From the NCBI RefSeq assembly GCF_033097365.1, contig NZ_AP028461.1, forward strand, positions 8,122,001 through 8,186,000: a stretch of 64,000 nucleotides of DNA, read 5' to 3'. Within the stretch, counting starts at the first letter, position 1. Every line of letters begins with the position of its first letter. The notes beneath the pieces were generated by a model, which did no database searches, had not been told where the DNA came from, and was given only the letters and a program-made list of their open reading frames with translations. A program made the translations under genes and the position numbers. The stretch is from Actinoplanes sichuanensis (GTDB lineage: Bacteria; Actinomycetota; Actinomycetes; Mycobacteriales; Micromonosporaceae). Below, piece by piece: positions 1-7,194 of the stretch.

Positions 1-165
1 CATCCACTTGGCCGGATCGGCCTTCAGATCGCCCCACTGATAGTCGTTGACGAAACCCGACGACGTGATCCGGCCCCGCGACGACACCGCCCGCAACTCG
101 CCCTGCTGCTTCGCCGTCAACGCCTGATCAAGCGCCATGAACTCGTAATACTGGTACTCGCTCAC
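1..165 (-). CDS. Conserved actinobacterial protein, N-terminal part
   Basis: The first 55 codons of a gene that runs off the left edge. It starts at GTG 165, and its GTGA overlaps the stop of the upstream gene (162-476), so the two are translationally coupled. The visible part starts SEYQYYEFMALDQALT and continues with an Arg/Ser stretch and a YQWGDL motif. This matches, from memory, the N-terminus of a widespread actinobacterial family of unknown role. The family match is recall and no function can be assigned. Confidence 0.7.
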   Translation of the reverse strand, partial: MSEYQYYEFMALDQALTAKQQGELRAVSSRGRITSSGFVNDYQWGDLKADPAKWM

Positions 166-476
166 TGCGCCCTCGCCCACCACCGGTAGGCCTCGATCCA
201 CTGCGCACCATCAGGCACGGGATCCGGCAACGGCAGATCCAAAATCCCGATCGCCTGCCGCAGCCGTCCACGGTGACAGATCGCCACGATCCCCGACGAA
301 CGCAGATCCACCTTCCGAACGACCACCGGCACACCAAGCACCTCGGTCTCGAACGGCACCGTCAGATCGCTCTCGATCATGGCAAAGAAGCCACTGAGCT
401 GCTCATGTTCGTCGTAACAGTCCACGACCGCTTCGGCGACCAAGGCATCGAGCTCGGCATTACTGAGCGAAGACAC
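162..476 (-). CDS. Conserved hypothetical protein, about 104 aa
   Basis: Acidic N-terminal helix (NAELDALVAEAVVDCYDEHE), then a phenylalanine-rich segment and a beta-rich half ending in WIEAYRWWARAQ. Similar actinobacterial proteins are sometimes labelled calcium-binding, but I see no EF-hand. GTG 476 is chosen because the codons before it look non-coding; ATG 539 would add 21 residues of unusual composition. Neither start has a clear ribosome binding site. The gene overlaps the next gene by 4 nt, so the two form one transcription unit. Confidence 0.6.
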   Translation of the reverse strand: MSSLSNAELDALVAEAVVDCYDEHEQLSGFFAMIESDLTVPFETEVLGVPVVVRKVDLRSSGIVAICHRGRLRQAIGILDLPLPDPVPDGAQWIEAYRWWARAQ

Positions 477-712
477 CCGCGCAGAATAGAGAACTCGCTG
501 GGAGCCGACGACAGCGAACCACCGGGCAGTGGTTCGCATGCAAGATAAACGTGGGGCGGACGTTGCACCATGCGAACCACGCCACCACCATCCCCGGCAA
601 CCCACTACCGGGACGTTTGACCAGCTCACGCGGCCGTCAAAGTCCAGCATGAGCACCGACGACGGCCAACTAGCCGCCGATCGAGCGCTCGAAACCCGAG
701 TCTGCCGGAGCC

Positions 713-1027
713 TCAGGCGATCTGCCGAAGGTCGCTGCCGTAGTCGAAGATGATCCGCATGCGGGCACCCAGCGCCCGTGCGTACCGGCTCAGGGTCGCC
801 ACCTCGTTGACGTCCAGATCGCCGTTCTCGATCTGGCTCACGCGTCCCGGCGAGACACCCATGAGCTCCGCCACCTGCTTTTGCGTCAACCCCAGGCGCT
901 TGCGCTCCTCGGCCAGATGAAACGCGCCGACCCAGGCCTCGGTCCGAGCCCGCTCCCGCTCGATGGCTTCGTCGTCCCCGTCGTGCAACTCCGCACGGAG
1001 GTCCTCCCAGTCGTGGAACTCGCTCAT
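713..1027 (-). CDS. XRE-family antitoxin (HigA-like)
   Basis: A 104-aa DNA-binding antitoxin. The Cro/C1 helix-turn-helix covers about residues 45-75, with LGLTQKQVAELMGVSPGRVS and an IENGD turn. The N-terminus is acidic, and the short C-terminus (ALGARMRIIFDYG) is the usual dimerisation strand of this family. ATG 1027 overlaps the stop of the upstream toxin gene in an ATGA. The toxin-then-antitoxin order is typical of higBA and of the related Gp49-like/HTH pairs. It probably represses its own promoter with the toxin. Confidence 0.85.
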   Translation of the reverse strand: MSEFHDWEDLRAELHDGDDEAIERERARTEAWVGAFHLAEERKRLGLTQKQVAELMGVSPGRVSQIENGDLDVNEVATLSRYARALGARMRIIFDYGSDLRQIA

Positions 1028-1446
1028 GAGTTCTCCCTCCGCTTTCTCTCCGCAGCGAGCCAACCGTCGTTCGCGGTCTCGGCGATCGGAATCGCCGTCC
1101 GATACCACCGAGTCCAATCGCCAGCCTTGTTCCCGGCCACCAGCAGCACCGCCTGCGACCAGGGATCGAACACGAACAACACCCGGATCGCGACGTCCCG
1201 GCCGGACCTTGGACGAAGTTCCTTGAGGTTGGCGATACTCGATCCCTGCAACGTGTCGACCAGCGGCCGACCGAGGCCGGGACCTATCTCGGCGAGCATG
1301 TCGATAGCGACGTTCACCGAACGGTAGACGTCCGGGTCGGACTGCCGTAGTGCTCGCAGCCAGTCCCGCACGTCACCGGTGGTCTTGATCGACCATCGAC
1401 GTGGTGAACCTTCAGGCAGGACCTGACTATAGCTCGAACTAAACAC
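1024..1446 (-). CDS. RelE/HigB-type (Gp49-like) mRNA interferase toxin, start disrupted
   Basis: The body matches the phage-derived Gp49-like/HigB toxin family: a DVRDWLRAL start, GLGRPLVDTLQGS, LKELRPRS, a VLFVFDP strand, AGNKAGDW and a C-terminal RWYRTAIPIAE helix. Family members act as ribosome-dependent RNases and are held by the HTH antitoxin downstream, with a 4-nt overlap. The start is odd. The frame is open to GTG 1446, but no ribosome site lies there. A TATAGT -10 box followed by GAAGG and an ATG at 1396 would be ideal, yet that ATG is one base out of frame. Removing one base would give an N-terminus MSIKTTGDVRDW, like the family. This is either a frameshift mutation or a sequence error. 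Confidence 0.75.
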   Translation of the reverse strand: MFSSSYSQVLPEGSPRRWSIKTTGDVRDWLRALRQSDPDVYRSVNVAIDMLAEIGPGLGRPLVDTLQGSSIANLKELRPRSGRDVAIRVLFVFDPWSQAVLLVAGNKAGDWTRWYRTAIPIAETANDGWLAAERKRRENS

Positions 1447-1506
1447 CGGCACGCAATTTGCGCAATGCACCAGTTGGCCTACACGGAGTTGCAGGTCAAC
1501 GAGTTG

Positions 1507-1580
1507 TGGGGCGGACGGGACTCGAACCCGTGACCGATCGATTATGAGTCGACTGCTCTAACCCACTGAGCTACCGCCCC
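1507..1580 (-). tRNA. tRNA-Met (anticodon CAT)
   Basis: A 74-nt cloverleaf on the minus strand: acceptor GGGGCGG pairing with CCGCCCC, D-arm GCTC/GAGC, anticodon stem GTCGA/TCGAT around CTCATAA (anticodon CAT), T-arm ACGGG-TTCGAGT-CCCGT, discriminator A. CCA is not encoded. Elongator Met is the most likely identity. A CAT anticodon could also belong to lysidine-modified tRNA-Ile2; the acceptor starts with a G-C pair, so it is not an initiator. Confidence 0.93.
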
Positions 1581-1630
1581 GTACCGGCGGCGATCCTATC
1601 CCGTGCCCTGCCCCCGAGCCTAGCGATCTA

Positions 1631-1801
1631 TCACCGCACCAGGGATTTCGGCAGAAGAACGATCTGTCGCCGAGGATCTTCGACCATGTCCGGTGGCTGG
1701 AGATCCACCACCCGGGGCGTCTCCTCGTCACAGCAACTGGGACATTCAGGACCGTCCTGGGTGGTGAACTCAGCGTAGTTCTCCGGGTTGATGTCGCTCA
1801 T
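1631..1801 (-). CDS. Small acidic Cys-containing protein, 56 aa
   Basis: ATG 1801 has a good ribosome site (GGGAG, 7 nt spacing), so this short frame is probably translated. The acidic protein starts MSDINPENYAEF, has a CPSCC cluster near residue 22 and ends in a hydrophobic/basic tail (QIVLLPKSLVR). It lies 23 nt downstream of the FAD oxidoreductase on the same strand and is probably co-transcribed. I do not recognise the family. A metal-binding accessory protein or a small modified peptide are both possible, with no direct evidence for either. Confidence 0.6.
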   Translation of the reverse strand: MSDINPENYAEFTTQDGPECPSCCDEETPRVVDLQPPDMVEDPRRQIVLLPKSLVR

Positions 1802-1823
1802 TGAAACTCCCTGAAAACGGGCA

Positions 1824-3089
1824 TTAAACCCCGACCCGGGCGCCGAGTGACGCCAGGACTGCTCCTGCGGTGCGCCAGCCGCCGGCCATCGCACCCTGAA
1901 TCGACGGGCTGTCCCGGTGGTCGCCGGCGACGAAGAGGCCGTCGCCCAGGTGGACCGGTTTGCGGAGGCGGGTCTGTGGGGGACGTGCCGCGGGAAGTGC
2001 CTGCGGCACGGACACGACGCTGAGCAGTTCCCAGTCGTCGGCCGGCACCCCGTACATCCTCGACAATTCGACCCGGATCACCGTCTCGGAGGCGCCGGAG
2101 GGCGCCGAGATGCCGACGACGGTGGCCGCGATGAGGCTCTTGCCGCCGGGGGCGTATTCGGGTGCGGCGTTACTCATCACCACGGTGTTCGCGATGATCT
2201 CCCGCCGGTCGCCGTCGAGAAGCAGGATCGGCTCGTCGACGGGGGCGTGGTCGGCGCCGAAGTAGAACGTGGTGAGGCTCTGCACATCGGGCCGGGGCAG
2301 CCGGTCGGGCAGCAGGGCGGCCGCGCCGATCGGGTCGGTGGCGACGATCACGGCCCGGCAGCGGATCTCGCCGCCCTCGGTGACGACCATGCCGGGCCCG
2401 ATGGCGAGAGCCCGGGCACCGATCAGGAGCTGCGGGAACGGCAGCGGACCGGCGATCGCGGCGGGCAGCGCGGCCATGCCGGCGGCGGGCACCCCGATCC
2501 GGCCACGGGTGAACGACCGCAGCACCATCGCGGCGACGTGGCTCGACGTGTCGAGGGTGCGTTCGGCGAAGACACCGGAGAAGAACGGCCGTAGCGCCTC
2601 CTCGATGATCCGGTGCGACAGCCCGGCGGCACGCAGCATCTCCTGCGTGGTGGTCTCCGGCGTATCGAAGATGCGACCGACCGGCATGGTCGCGCAGCGG
2701 GTGGCGAGCGCGGCGAACTTGAGCCGGTCGGTGAGGGTGCCGATGCCGGAGATCAGGGTCTGCGGGGTCATCAGCGGCTCACGCAGCGGATTCTCCAGGC
2801 GGTGCAGCTCACCGCCGCGACGCACGAGCACCCCCGACGTGAAATACCGCATGTCGAGGGCATCGACGTCGACGAGCGCCGGGAGCCGCGGATAGGCGGT
2901 GTTGAGCGTCTGGAATCCGCGGTCCATCCGCCAGCCGTCGATCACATCGGTGGCGACCCGCCCGCCGAGCCGGTCAGACCCCTCCACCAGCAGCCATTCG
3001 ACGCCGGCGCGATCCAGCCGGCGGGCAGCGGACAGCCCGGCGAGCCCGCCGCCGATGATGACGACGTCCACCTCTACCGGCTGCGACAT
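1824..3089 (-). CDS. FAD-dependent oxidoreductase (amine oxidase/protoporphyrinogen oxidase-like)
   Basis: A 421-aa flavoprotein. The N-terminal Rossmann motif is VVIIGGGLAGLSAARRL (about residues 9-25), followed by a DRLGGR motif around residue 43. A second dinucleotide-binding signature, GLFVAGDHRDSPSIQGA, lies near the C-terminus. This layout is that of the amine oxidase/phytoene desaturase superfamily, which oxidises C-N or C-C bonds with FAD. ATG 3089 has GAGGTG 6 nt upstream; a longer frame to 3173 lacks this. The substrate is unknown. The 56-aa Cys protein follows in the same operon. Confidence 0.85.
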   Translation of the reverse strand: MSQPVEVDVVIIGGGLAGLSAARRLDRAGVEWLLVEGSDRLGGRVATDVIDGWRMDRGFQTLNTAYPRLPALVDVDALDMRYFTSGVLVRRGGELHRLENPLREPLMTPQTLISGIGTLTDRLKFAALATRCATMPVGRIFDTPETTTQEMLRAAGLSHRIIEEALRPFFSGVFAERTLDTSSHVAAMVLRSFTRGRIGVPAAGMAALPAAIAGPLPFPQLLIGARALAIGPGMVVTEGGEIRCRAVIVATDPIGAAALLPDRLPRPDVQSLTTFYFGADHAPVDEPILLLDGDRREIIANTVVMSNAAPEYAPGGKSLIAATVVGISAPSGASETVIRVELSRMYGVPADDWELLSVVSVPQALPAARPPQTRLRKPVHLGDGLFVAGDHRDSPSIQGAMAGGWRTAGAVLASLGARVGV

Positions 3090-3249
3090 GTCCACCTCAC
3101 TGGCTGCAATCAACGCGATACTCAGCGTACCCGGGCAACTGTCGCGGAGAAGGCAAAAGCGACAGGCGATCAAACCCCATCGGCGGTACGCCCACCCGAA
3201 CCCGATCCAGAAGGATCACCGTTGCGCGCTCGGCGACCCTCATGCCGAA

Positions 3250-3277
3250 GCCCCCACCGGCCGCAGCCGATGGGGGC
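3250..3277 (-). terminator. Hairpin after the GH23-like gene
   Basis: GCCCCCA and TGGGGGC enclose an inner CGGC/GCCG stem with one mismatch. It lies just past the stop at 3291. There is no U-tract, as is common in actinomycetes. Confidence 0.55.
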
Positions 3278-3290
3278 ACCCGGTACGGGA

Positions 3291-4775
3291 TCAGGCCAGG
3301 TAGAGCCGCCCGAGCCCGTTCGTCACGTTCAGTCCGTGGTAGCGACCCCAGCCGGTGGTCACGACCCGCCCGCCGTCGAAGCCGCCACCGCGGGTGTTGA
3401 GCCGCACCGACACGTCGCTGCCCTGGTGCACGATCATGTCGTCGAAACCGTCTCCGTCGTAGTCGGCGAAGTACAGTCGCCCGAGCCCGTCGGTCACGTT
3501 CATCCCGTGGAACCGCCCCCAGCCGGTCGTCACCACGCGGCCGCCGTCGAACCCGCTGCCGGTGTTGAGCCGTACCGACACCTCCGTGCCGGAGTGCACG
3601 ATCATGTCGTCGAAACCGTCACCGTCGTAGTCGGCGAAGTAGAGTCGGCCCATCCCGTCGGTCACGTTCATCCCGTGGAACCGCCCCCAGCCGCTGGTCA
3701 CGACCCGGCCACCGTCGAACCCGCCGTTACGGGTGTTCAGCCGAACCGAGATCTCGGTGCCGGAGTGCACGATCATGTCGGTGAACCCGTCGCCGTTGTA
3801 GTCGGCGAAGTAGAGCCGGCCCATCCCGTCGGTCACGTCCATGCCGTGGAACCGGCCCCACCCGGAGCTGACCACGGTGCCACTGCCGAACGAGTTGTTC
3901 CTACTGTTCAACCGCACCGACACCTCGGTACCGGAGTGCACGATCATGTCGGTGTAGTGGTCACCGTTGAAGTCGCCGTAGTACAGCCGGCCCATCCCGT
4001 CGGTCACCTGCATGCCGTGGAACCGGCCCCAGCCCGAGGTCACCACACCCAGATCCGAGAAACCGGAACCGGTGCCCTTACGGACGCCGACATCGGTGCC
4101 GGTGTGCACCACCATGTCGGTCTTGGCGTCACCGGTGAAGCTGTCGAACGGCCGGTCGACGGCGTGGTCCCAGACGGCGTCCACGATCCGGGCGGCGTCG
4201 GCGGCCTCGACGGCGTAGCGGTCCGGGTAGGCGGACACCTGGACCTTCTGGGCGACCTCACCGATCGGCGCGGTCTGCCACCCGTCGTTCGGATACTCCT
4301 TGACCATCTTGTTCAGGAAGGCGTTGGTCGCCCATGCCGGGTCGAGCCGGTTGGCGACGCTGCCCCAGGAGGCACGCTGCTGGAAGAGCCCGAGGCTGTC
4401 GTGGTCGACCTCGACGTCGTGGTTCTGCAGTCCCGTCTCGACGATCGACGTGTCGACCGCGATGACGGCCGCCCGGCGAGCCAGGCCCCGTTCCCGAACC
4501 GCCTCGACGATCTCCCGTGCACAGGACACTCGGTAACCGGTCATGTAGCCGTCGAGCTTGTCGGTGAGCACGCCGTTCAGGGCATCGGCCAGGCCGGCGT
4601 CGGTGCCGGTCGCGCCGTCGGCGTCGCAGGGGGCGTTCGAGATGGCCAGGGTTCCGTAGTCGGCGGCCTGGGCCGGTTCCTCGGCGGCATGCGCCGACGT
4701 GGACATCCCGGTGACCAGGAGTCCGCCGGCCAGGGCCGCGGTGATGCCGCGCTTGATCGAGGTGCCGAAGGTCAT
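3291..4775 (-). CDS. Secreted GH23-like wall hydrolase with VCBS/FG-GAP-type repeats
   Basis: 494 aa. A signal peptide with a likely cut after AHA at residue 30 precedes a lysozyme-like segment (about 70-205). This has a possible catalytic Glu113 (DTSIVETGLQN) and the DSLGLFQQRASWGS motif seen in actinobacterial transglycosylase-like domains. Residues 211-494 are five to six units of about 53 aa, each with GWGRFHGM, GMGRLYFADY and an Asp-rich DGDGFDDMIVHSG turn, so calcium binding is plausible. Probable role: extracellular peptidoglycan cleavage with the repeat domain as a surface or adhesion module. The neighbouring NlpC/P60 protein carries the same repeat domain and part of the DNA is identical between them. 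Confidence 0.82.
   Translation of the reverse strand: MTFGTSIKRGITAALAGGLLVTGMSTSAHAAEEPAQAADYGTLAISNAPCDADGATGTDAGLADALNGVLTDKLDGYMTGYRVSCAREIVEAVRERGLARRAAVIAVDTSIVETGLQNHDVEVDHDSLGLFQQRASWGSVANRLDPAWATNAFLNKMVKEYPNDGWQTAPIGEVAQKVQVSAYPDRYAVEAADAARIVDAVWDHAVDRPFDSFTGDAKTDMVVHTGTDVGVRKGTGSGFSDLGVVTSGWGRFHGMQVTDGMGRLYYGDFNGDHYTDMIVHSGTEVSVRLNSRNNSFGSGTVVSSGWGRFHGMDVTDGMGRLYFADYNGDGFTDMIVHSGTEISVRLNTRNGGFDGGRVVTSGWGRFHGMNVTDGMGRLYFADYDGDGFDDMIVHSGTEVSVRLNTGSGFDGGRVVTTGWGRFHGMNVTDGLGRLYFADYDGDGFDDMIVHQGSDVSVRLNTRGGGFDGGRVVTTGWGRYHGLNVTNGLGRLYLA
3826..4082. repeat. 257-bp tract identical to 5407-5663
   Basis: By eye every base of 3826-4082 matches 5407-5663, in the same orientation and 1581 bp apart, inside the repeat domains of the two neighbouring hydrolase genes. 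Similarity continues with a few mismatches to about 4152. The remaining repeat units of the two genes differ from each other, so this looks like a recent gene conversion or unequal crossover. Confidence 0.9.
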
Positions 4776-4795
4776 GACGTCTCCAAGGGGGGGTG

Positions 4796-4835
4796 CCGGG
4801 TCTGCTGGGCGAGGGGGTCGGCCCAGCAGACCCGG
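4796..4835 (-). terminator. Strong hairpin between the two wall-hydrolase genes
   Basis: A perfect 15-bp inverted repeat (CCGGGTCTGCTGGGC and its complement) around a 10-nt loop, starting 33 nt past the stop of the NlpC/P60-like gene and before the start of the next gene at 4775. It suggests that the two hydrolases are separate transcripts. Confidence 0.75.
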
Positions 4836-4868
4836 ACGACTGCGGTCGGGAAGGGGCGAGCGGCTGGA

Positions 4869-6374
4869 TCAGGCGAAGTAGAGGCGGCCCATGCCGTTGG
4901 TCACCTGCATGCCGTGGAAGCGGCCCCAGCCCGTGGTGACGAGGCGGCCACCGTCGAACCCACTGGCCGTGTTGTTCAGCCGGACGAAGACGTCGGTGCC
5001 CTGGTGGACGACCATGTCGTCGTAGCCGTCACCGTCGTAGTCGGCGAAGTAGAGCCGGCCCATCCCGTCGGTCACGTCCATGCCGTGGAAGCGGCCCCAG
5101 CCCGAGCTGACCGTCCCGGCCGGGGTGAAGCCCTTGCCGTTGTTGTTGAGCCGCACCGAGACGTCGGTGCCGGAGTGCACGATCATGTCGTCGAAACCGT
5201 CGGCGTTGTAGTCGGCGAAGTAGAGCCGGCCCATGCCGTTCGGGACGTTCATGCCGTGGAAGCGGCCCCAGCCCGAGCTGACCACCTTGCCGCTGCCGAA
5301 CGCACCGTCCTGGTTGTTCAGGCGAACCGATACGTCGGTGCCCTGGTGGACGATCATGTCGGTGAACCCGTCGGCGTTGTAGTCGGCGAAGTAGAGGCGT
5401 CCGAGGCCGTCGGTCACGTCCATGCCGTGGAACCGGCCCCACCCGGAGCTGACCACGGTGCCACTGCCGAACGAGTTGTTCCTACTGTTCAACCGCACCG
5501 ACACCTCGGTACCGGAGTGCACGATCATGTCGGTGTAGTGGTCACCGTTGAAGTCGCCGTAGTACAGCCGGCCCATCCCGTCGGTCACCTGCATGCCGTG
5601 GAACCGGCCCCAGCCCGAGGTCACCACACCCAGATCCGAGAAACCGGAACCGGTGCCCTTACGAACGCCGACATCAGTGCCGTTGTGGATCACCAGGTCG
5701 GTCTTGGCGTCACCGGTGAAGCTGTCGAACGGGCGGACGTTGTCGACGATGTTCTTGTAACGCCAGGCGTCGTACGTCAGCATGTCGGACCAGTTGTTGA
5801 AGCCGATCTCGCCCTTGCGGCCCTCGTCGTTGGGTGACCGGACGGGCTGTCCCTCCTTGTTGAAGGAGTACACGTAGGCGCCCTGGGTGTGGTCACGCTC
5901 GTTCTTCCAGTACGCGAACAACTCCATGTGCCCGGTCCGGTGGATGGCGTCGCCGCGCTTCAGGTCGTTGATGCTGCCGAGCTTGGTGGCCAGGCCGCTG
6001 CCCGGGAAGGTGGCGGTGGTGAAGCTGTGGTCGATGTGCCAGGCCATCGACACCAGTCCGGAGCAGTCGTTGCGATAGGACCTGCCCTGCGGATCGTCGG
6101 ACCAGGTGGTCTGACTGTAGGGCTGCCCCAGGTCCGCCCAGTGGTCAGCACGGTCGATGACCTCCTGGCGGCTGATCTGGCCGCCCACCGAGGAGGCCGC
6201 GGACGCCGCGACCGGGGTGGCGACAGCCGTGGCGGTCGCGCCGACCACCGCGCCGAGGCCGGTGGCCATCAGCAGGCCGAGCGCTCCGGCGAGCAGCCGG
6301 CCACCCCTGGGGCGTACCCCATCCCTGTTTTGATCGATGTTCTTCGATGTCTTGGAAGAGAATCGTGCCCGCAT
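4869..6374 (-). CDS. Secreted NlpC/P60-like (amidase) wall hydrolase with VCBS/FG-GAP-type repeats
   Basis: 501 aa from ATG 6374, which has GGAG 6 nt upstream; ATG 6386 would put that site inside the gene. A long basic N-terminus leads into a hydrophobic signal (LLAGALGLLMATGLGAVVGA) and an Ala-rich linker. The catalytic region (about 65-215) has Cys104 in NDCSGLVSMAWH and His149 in HRTGHMELF, the Cys and His of the papain-like NlpC/P60 or CHAP-like fold. From about residue 216 the protein carries the same 53-aa repeats as its neighbour. Role inferred: cleavage of peptidoglycan stem peptides outside the cell. Confidence 0.8.
   Translation of the reverse strand: MRARFSSKTSKNIDQNRDGVRPRGGRLLAGALGLLMATGLGAVVGATATAVATPVAASAASSVGGQISRQEVIDRADHWADLGQPYSQTTWSDDPQGRSYRNDCSGLVSMAWHIDHSFTTATFPGSGLATKLGSINDLKRGDAIHRTGHMELFAYWKNERDHTQGAYVYSFNKEGQPVRSPNDEGRKGEIGFNNWSDMLTYDAWRYKNIVDNVRPFDSFTGDAKTDLVIHNGTDVGVRKGTGSGFSDLGVVTSGWGRFHGMQVTDGMGRLYYGDFNGDHYTDMIVHSGTEVSVRLNSRNNSFGSGTVVSSGWGRFHGMDVTDGLGRLYFADYNADGFTDMIVHQGTDVSVRLNNQDGAFGSGKVVSSGWGRFHGMNVPNGMGRLYFADYNADGFDDMIVHSGTDVSVRLNNNGKGFTPAGTVSSGWGRFHGMDVTDGMGRLYFADYDGDGYDDMVVHQGTDVFVRLNNTASGFDGGRLVTTGWGRFHGMQVTNGMGRLYFA
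5407..5663. repeat. 257-bp tract identical to 3826-4082
   Basis: Second copy of the identical tract in the paired hydrolase gene. It covers the first repeat units after the catalytic domain. Confidence 0.9.
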
Positions 6375-6443
6375 GAAAAGCTCCATTGTTTTCAGACAGC
6401 CGTATCCGGCAGTCGAAGTCGAAGTCAGAAAAGAGGGGTGTTT

Positions 6444-6737
6444 CTAAAGATTGAGATTCGCGACGTTCCGATGCCGGCCGACGATTCCGTCGCGCAGCAG
6501 CGGCGACATCCGACAGGCCCGCGTCACGAGGTTCAGCGCGACGGCCCGCAACCATTCCGCATCCACCGTCACGGCGAAGACACCGACGACGATCTCGCAC
6601 TGCAGGACCCGCACCGACAGGTGTTCGACAGCATCTTCGGGAAGAACGGCCGCCCAGACCGTATCCAGCACGACGGCCTCGCTGACAGGAAGCACGAGGT
6701 CACCGGCGGGAAGGATGGAAACCATGGCCAGCCGCAT
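6444..6737 (-). CDS. Hypothetical protein, 97 aa
   Basis: It starts 7 nt after the stop of the 55-aa peptide gene (ATG 6737; ATG 6725 is possible). Third codon positions are mostly G or C, so coding is plausible. The protein is valine-rich with alternating hydrophobics (LPAGDLVLPVSEAVVLD, CEIVVGVFAVTVDAEW) and ends in a basic region (RHRNVANLNL). No membrane segment or known domain is recognised. Coupling with the exported peptide upstream is the main clue to its role. Confidence 0.45.
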   Translation of the reverse strand: MRLAMVSILPAGDLVLPVSEAVVLDTVWAAVLPEDAVEHLSVRVLQCEIVVGVFAVTVDAEWLRAVALNLVTRACRMSPLLRDGIVGRHRNVANLNL

Positions 6738-6743
6738 CAGGCA

Positions 6744-6911
6744 TCAGTCCCAGATCAGGCTTCCGGACGGGCCGTCGGCGATCTGCACGGCCGCCGGTTC
6801 CGACGCCGCCGGGGCGCCGACGCTCCCGTTACCGTCGAGCAGTCCGGCGAACGCCAGGACACCGACGAGGAAAGAGAGAGCGACACCGGCGTAACCAATA
6901 CGTGCAGACAT
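6744..6911 (-). CDS. Short exported or membrane-anchored peptide, 55 aa
   Basis: MSARIGYAG followed by a hydrophobic segment (VALSFLVGVLAFAGLL) and a 30-residue Ala/Pro/Ser tail ending IADGPSGSLIWD. This is a signal peptide or single anchor plus a short mature peptide with an aromatic/acidic C-terminus. The ribosome site is GGGG, 7 nt before ATG 6911. It is divergent from the LuxR-type regulator at 7195, sharing a 283-bp region, and precedes another small ORF. The family is not recognised. A secreted signal or regulator-controlled small protein is conceivable; this is inference. Confidence 0.6.
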   Translation of the reverse strand: MSARIGYAGVALSFLVGVLAFAGLLDGNGSVGAPAASEPAAVQIADGPSGSLIWD

Positions 6912-6951
6912 GAGACGACCCCGTTCGAAATAGCAGCGGAAAATCAATGCT

Positions 6952-6963
6952 CGATTCGAATCG
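6952..6963. promoter_or_regulatory. TTCGAA-centred palindrome upstream of the peptide gene
   Basis: CGATTCGAATCG is a perfect 12-bp palindrome 41 bp upstream of the peptide start. A second TTCGAA lies closer, at about 6924. It is a candidate operator for the divergent regulator; a palindrome of this size can arise by chance. Confidence 0.3.
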
Positions 6964-7120
6964 CTCGCCGTTTCCCGGGTGGCGGCTGGCGTTCTGGAAA
7001 TATCTTCGCCAATGACGGACCGCCTACGGAAGAGATGAGGCCTGGCCGGAAACGGCCATGGCCGGTTGCGGCCACAAGCACGCTGCGCCACCGACCGGCA
7101 ACACGGAGCCCCGGAGTTCA

Positions 7121-7148
7121 TTGATACTGGTGCGCACGTGTGTAACCA
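7121..7148 (+). promoter_or_regulatory. Possible promoter of the LuxR-type regulator
   Basis: TTGATA, a 16-bp spacer and TAACCA lie about 50 bp before GTG 7195. They are reasonable -35/-10 elements for a housekeeping sigma factor, judged by sequence only. Confidence 0.35.
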
Positions 7149-7194
7149 TCTCGATCCAAGATCAAACTGTCTTTCTGCGGGGGGAGCAGATCTA

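Noticed and set aside
2613..5837. 1074-codon open frame on the plus strand
   Set aside because: It is the mirror of the two wall-hydrolase genes and the FAD oxidoreductase; the GC-rich repeat DNA lacks stops in this frame. It contains no domain signature and repeated Val/His/Pro patterns.
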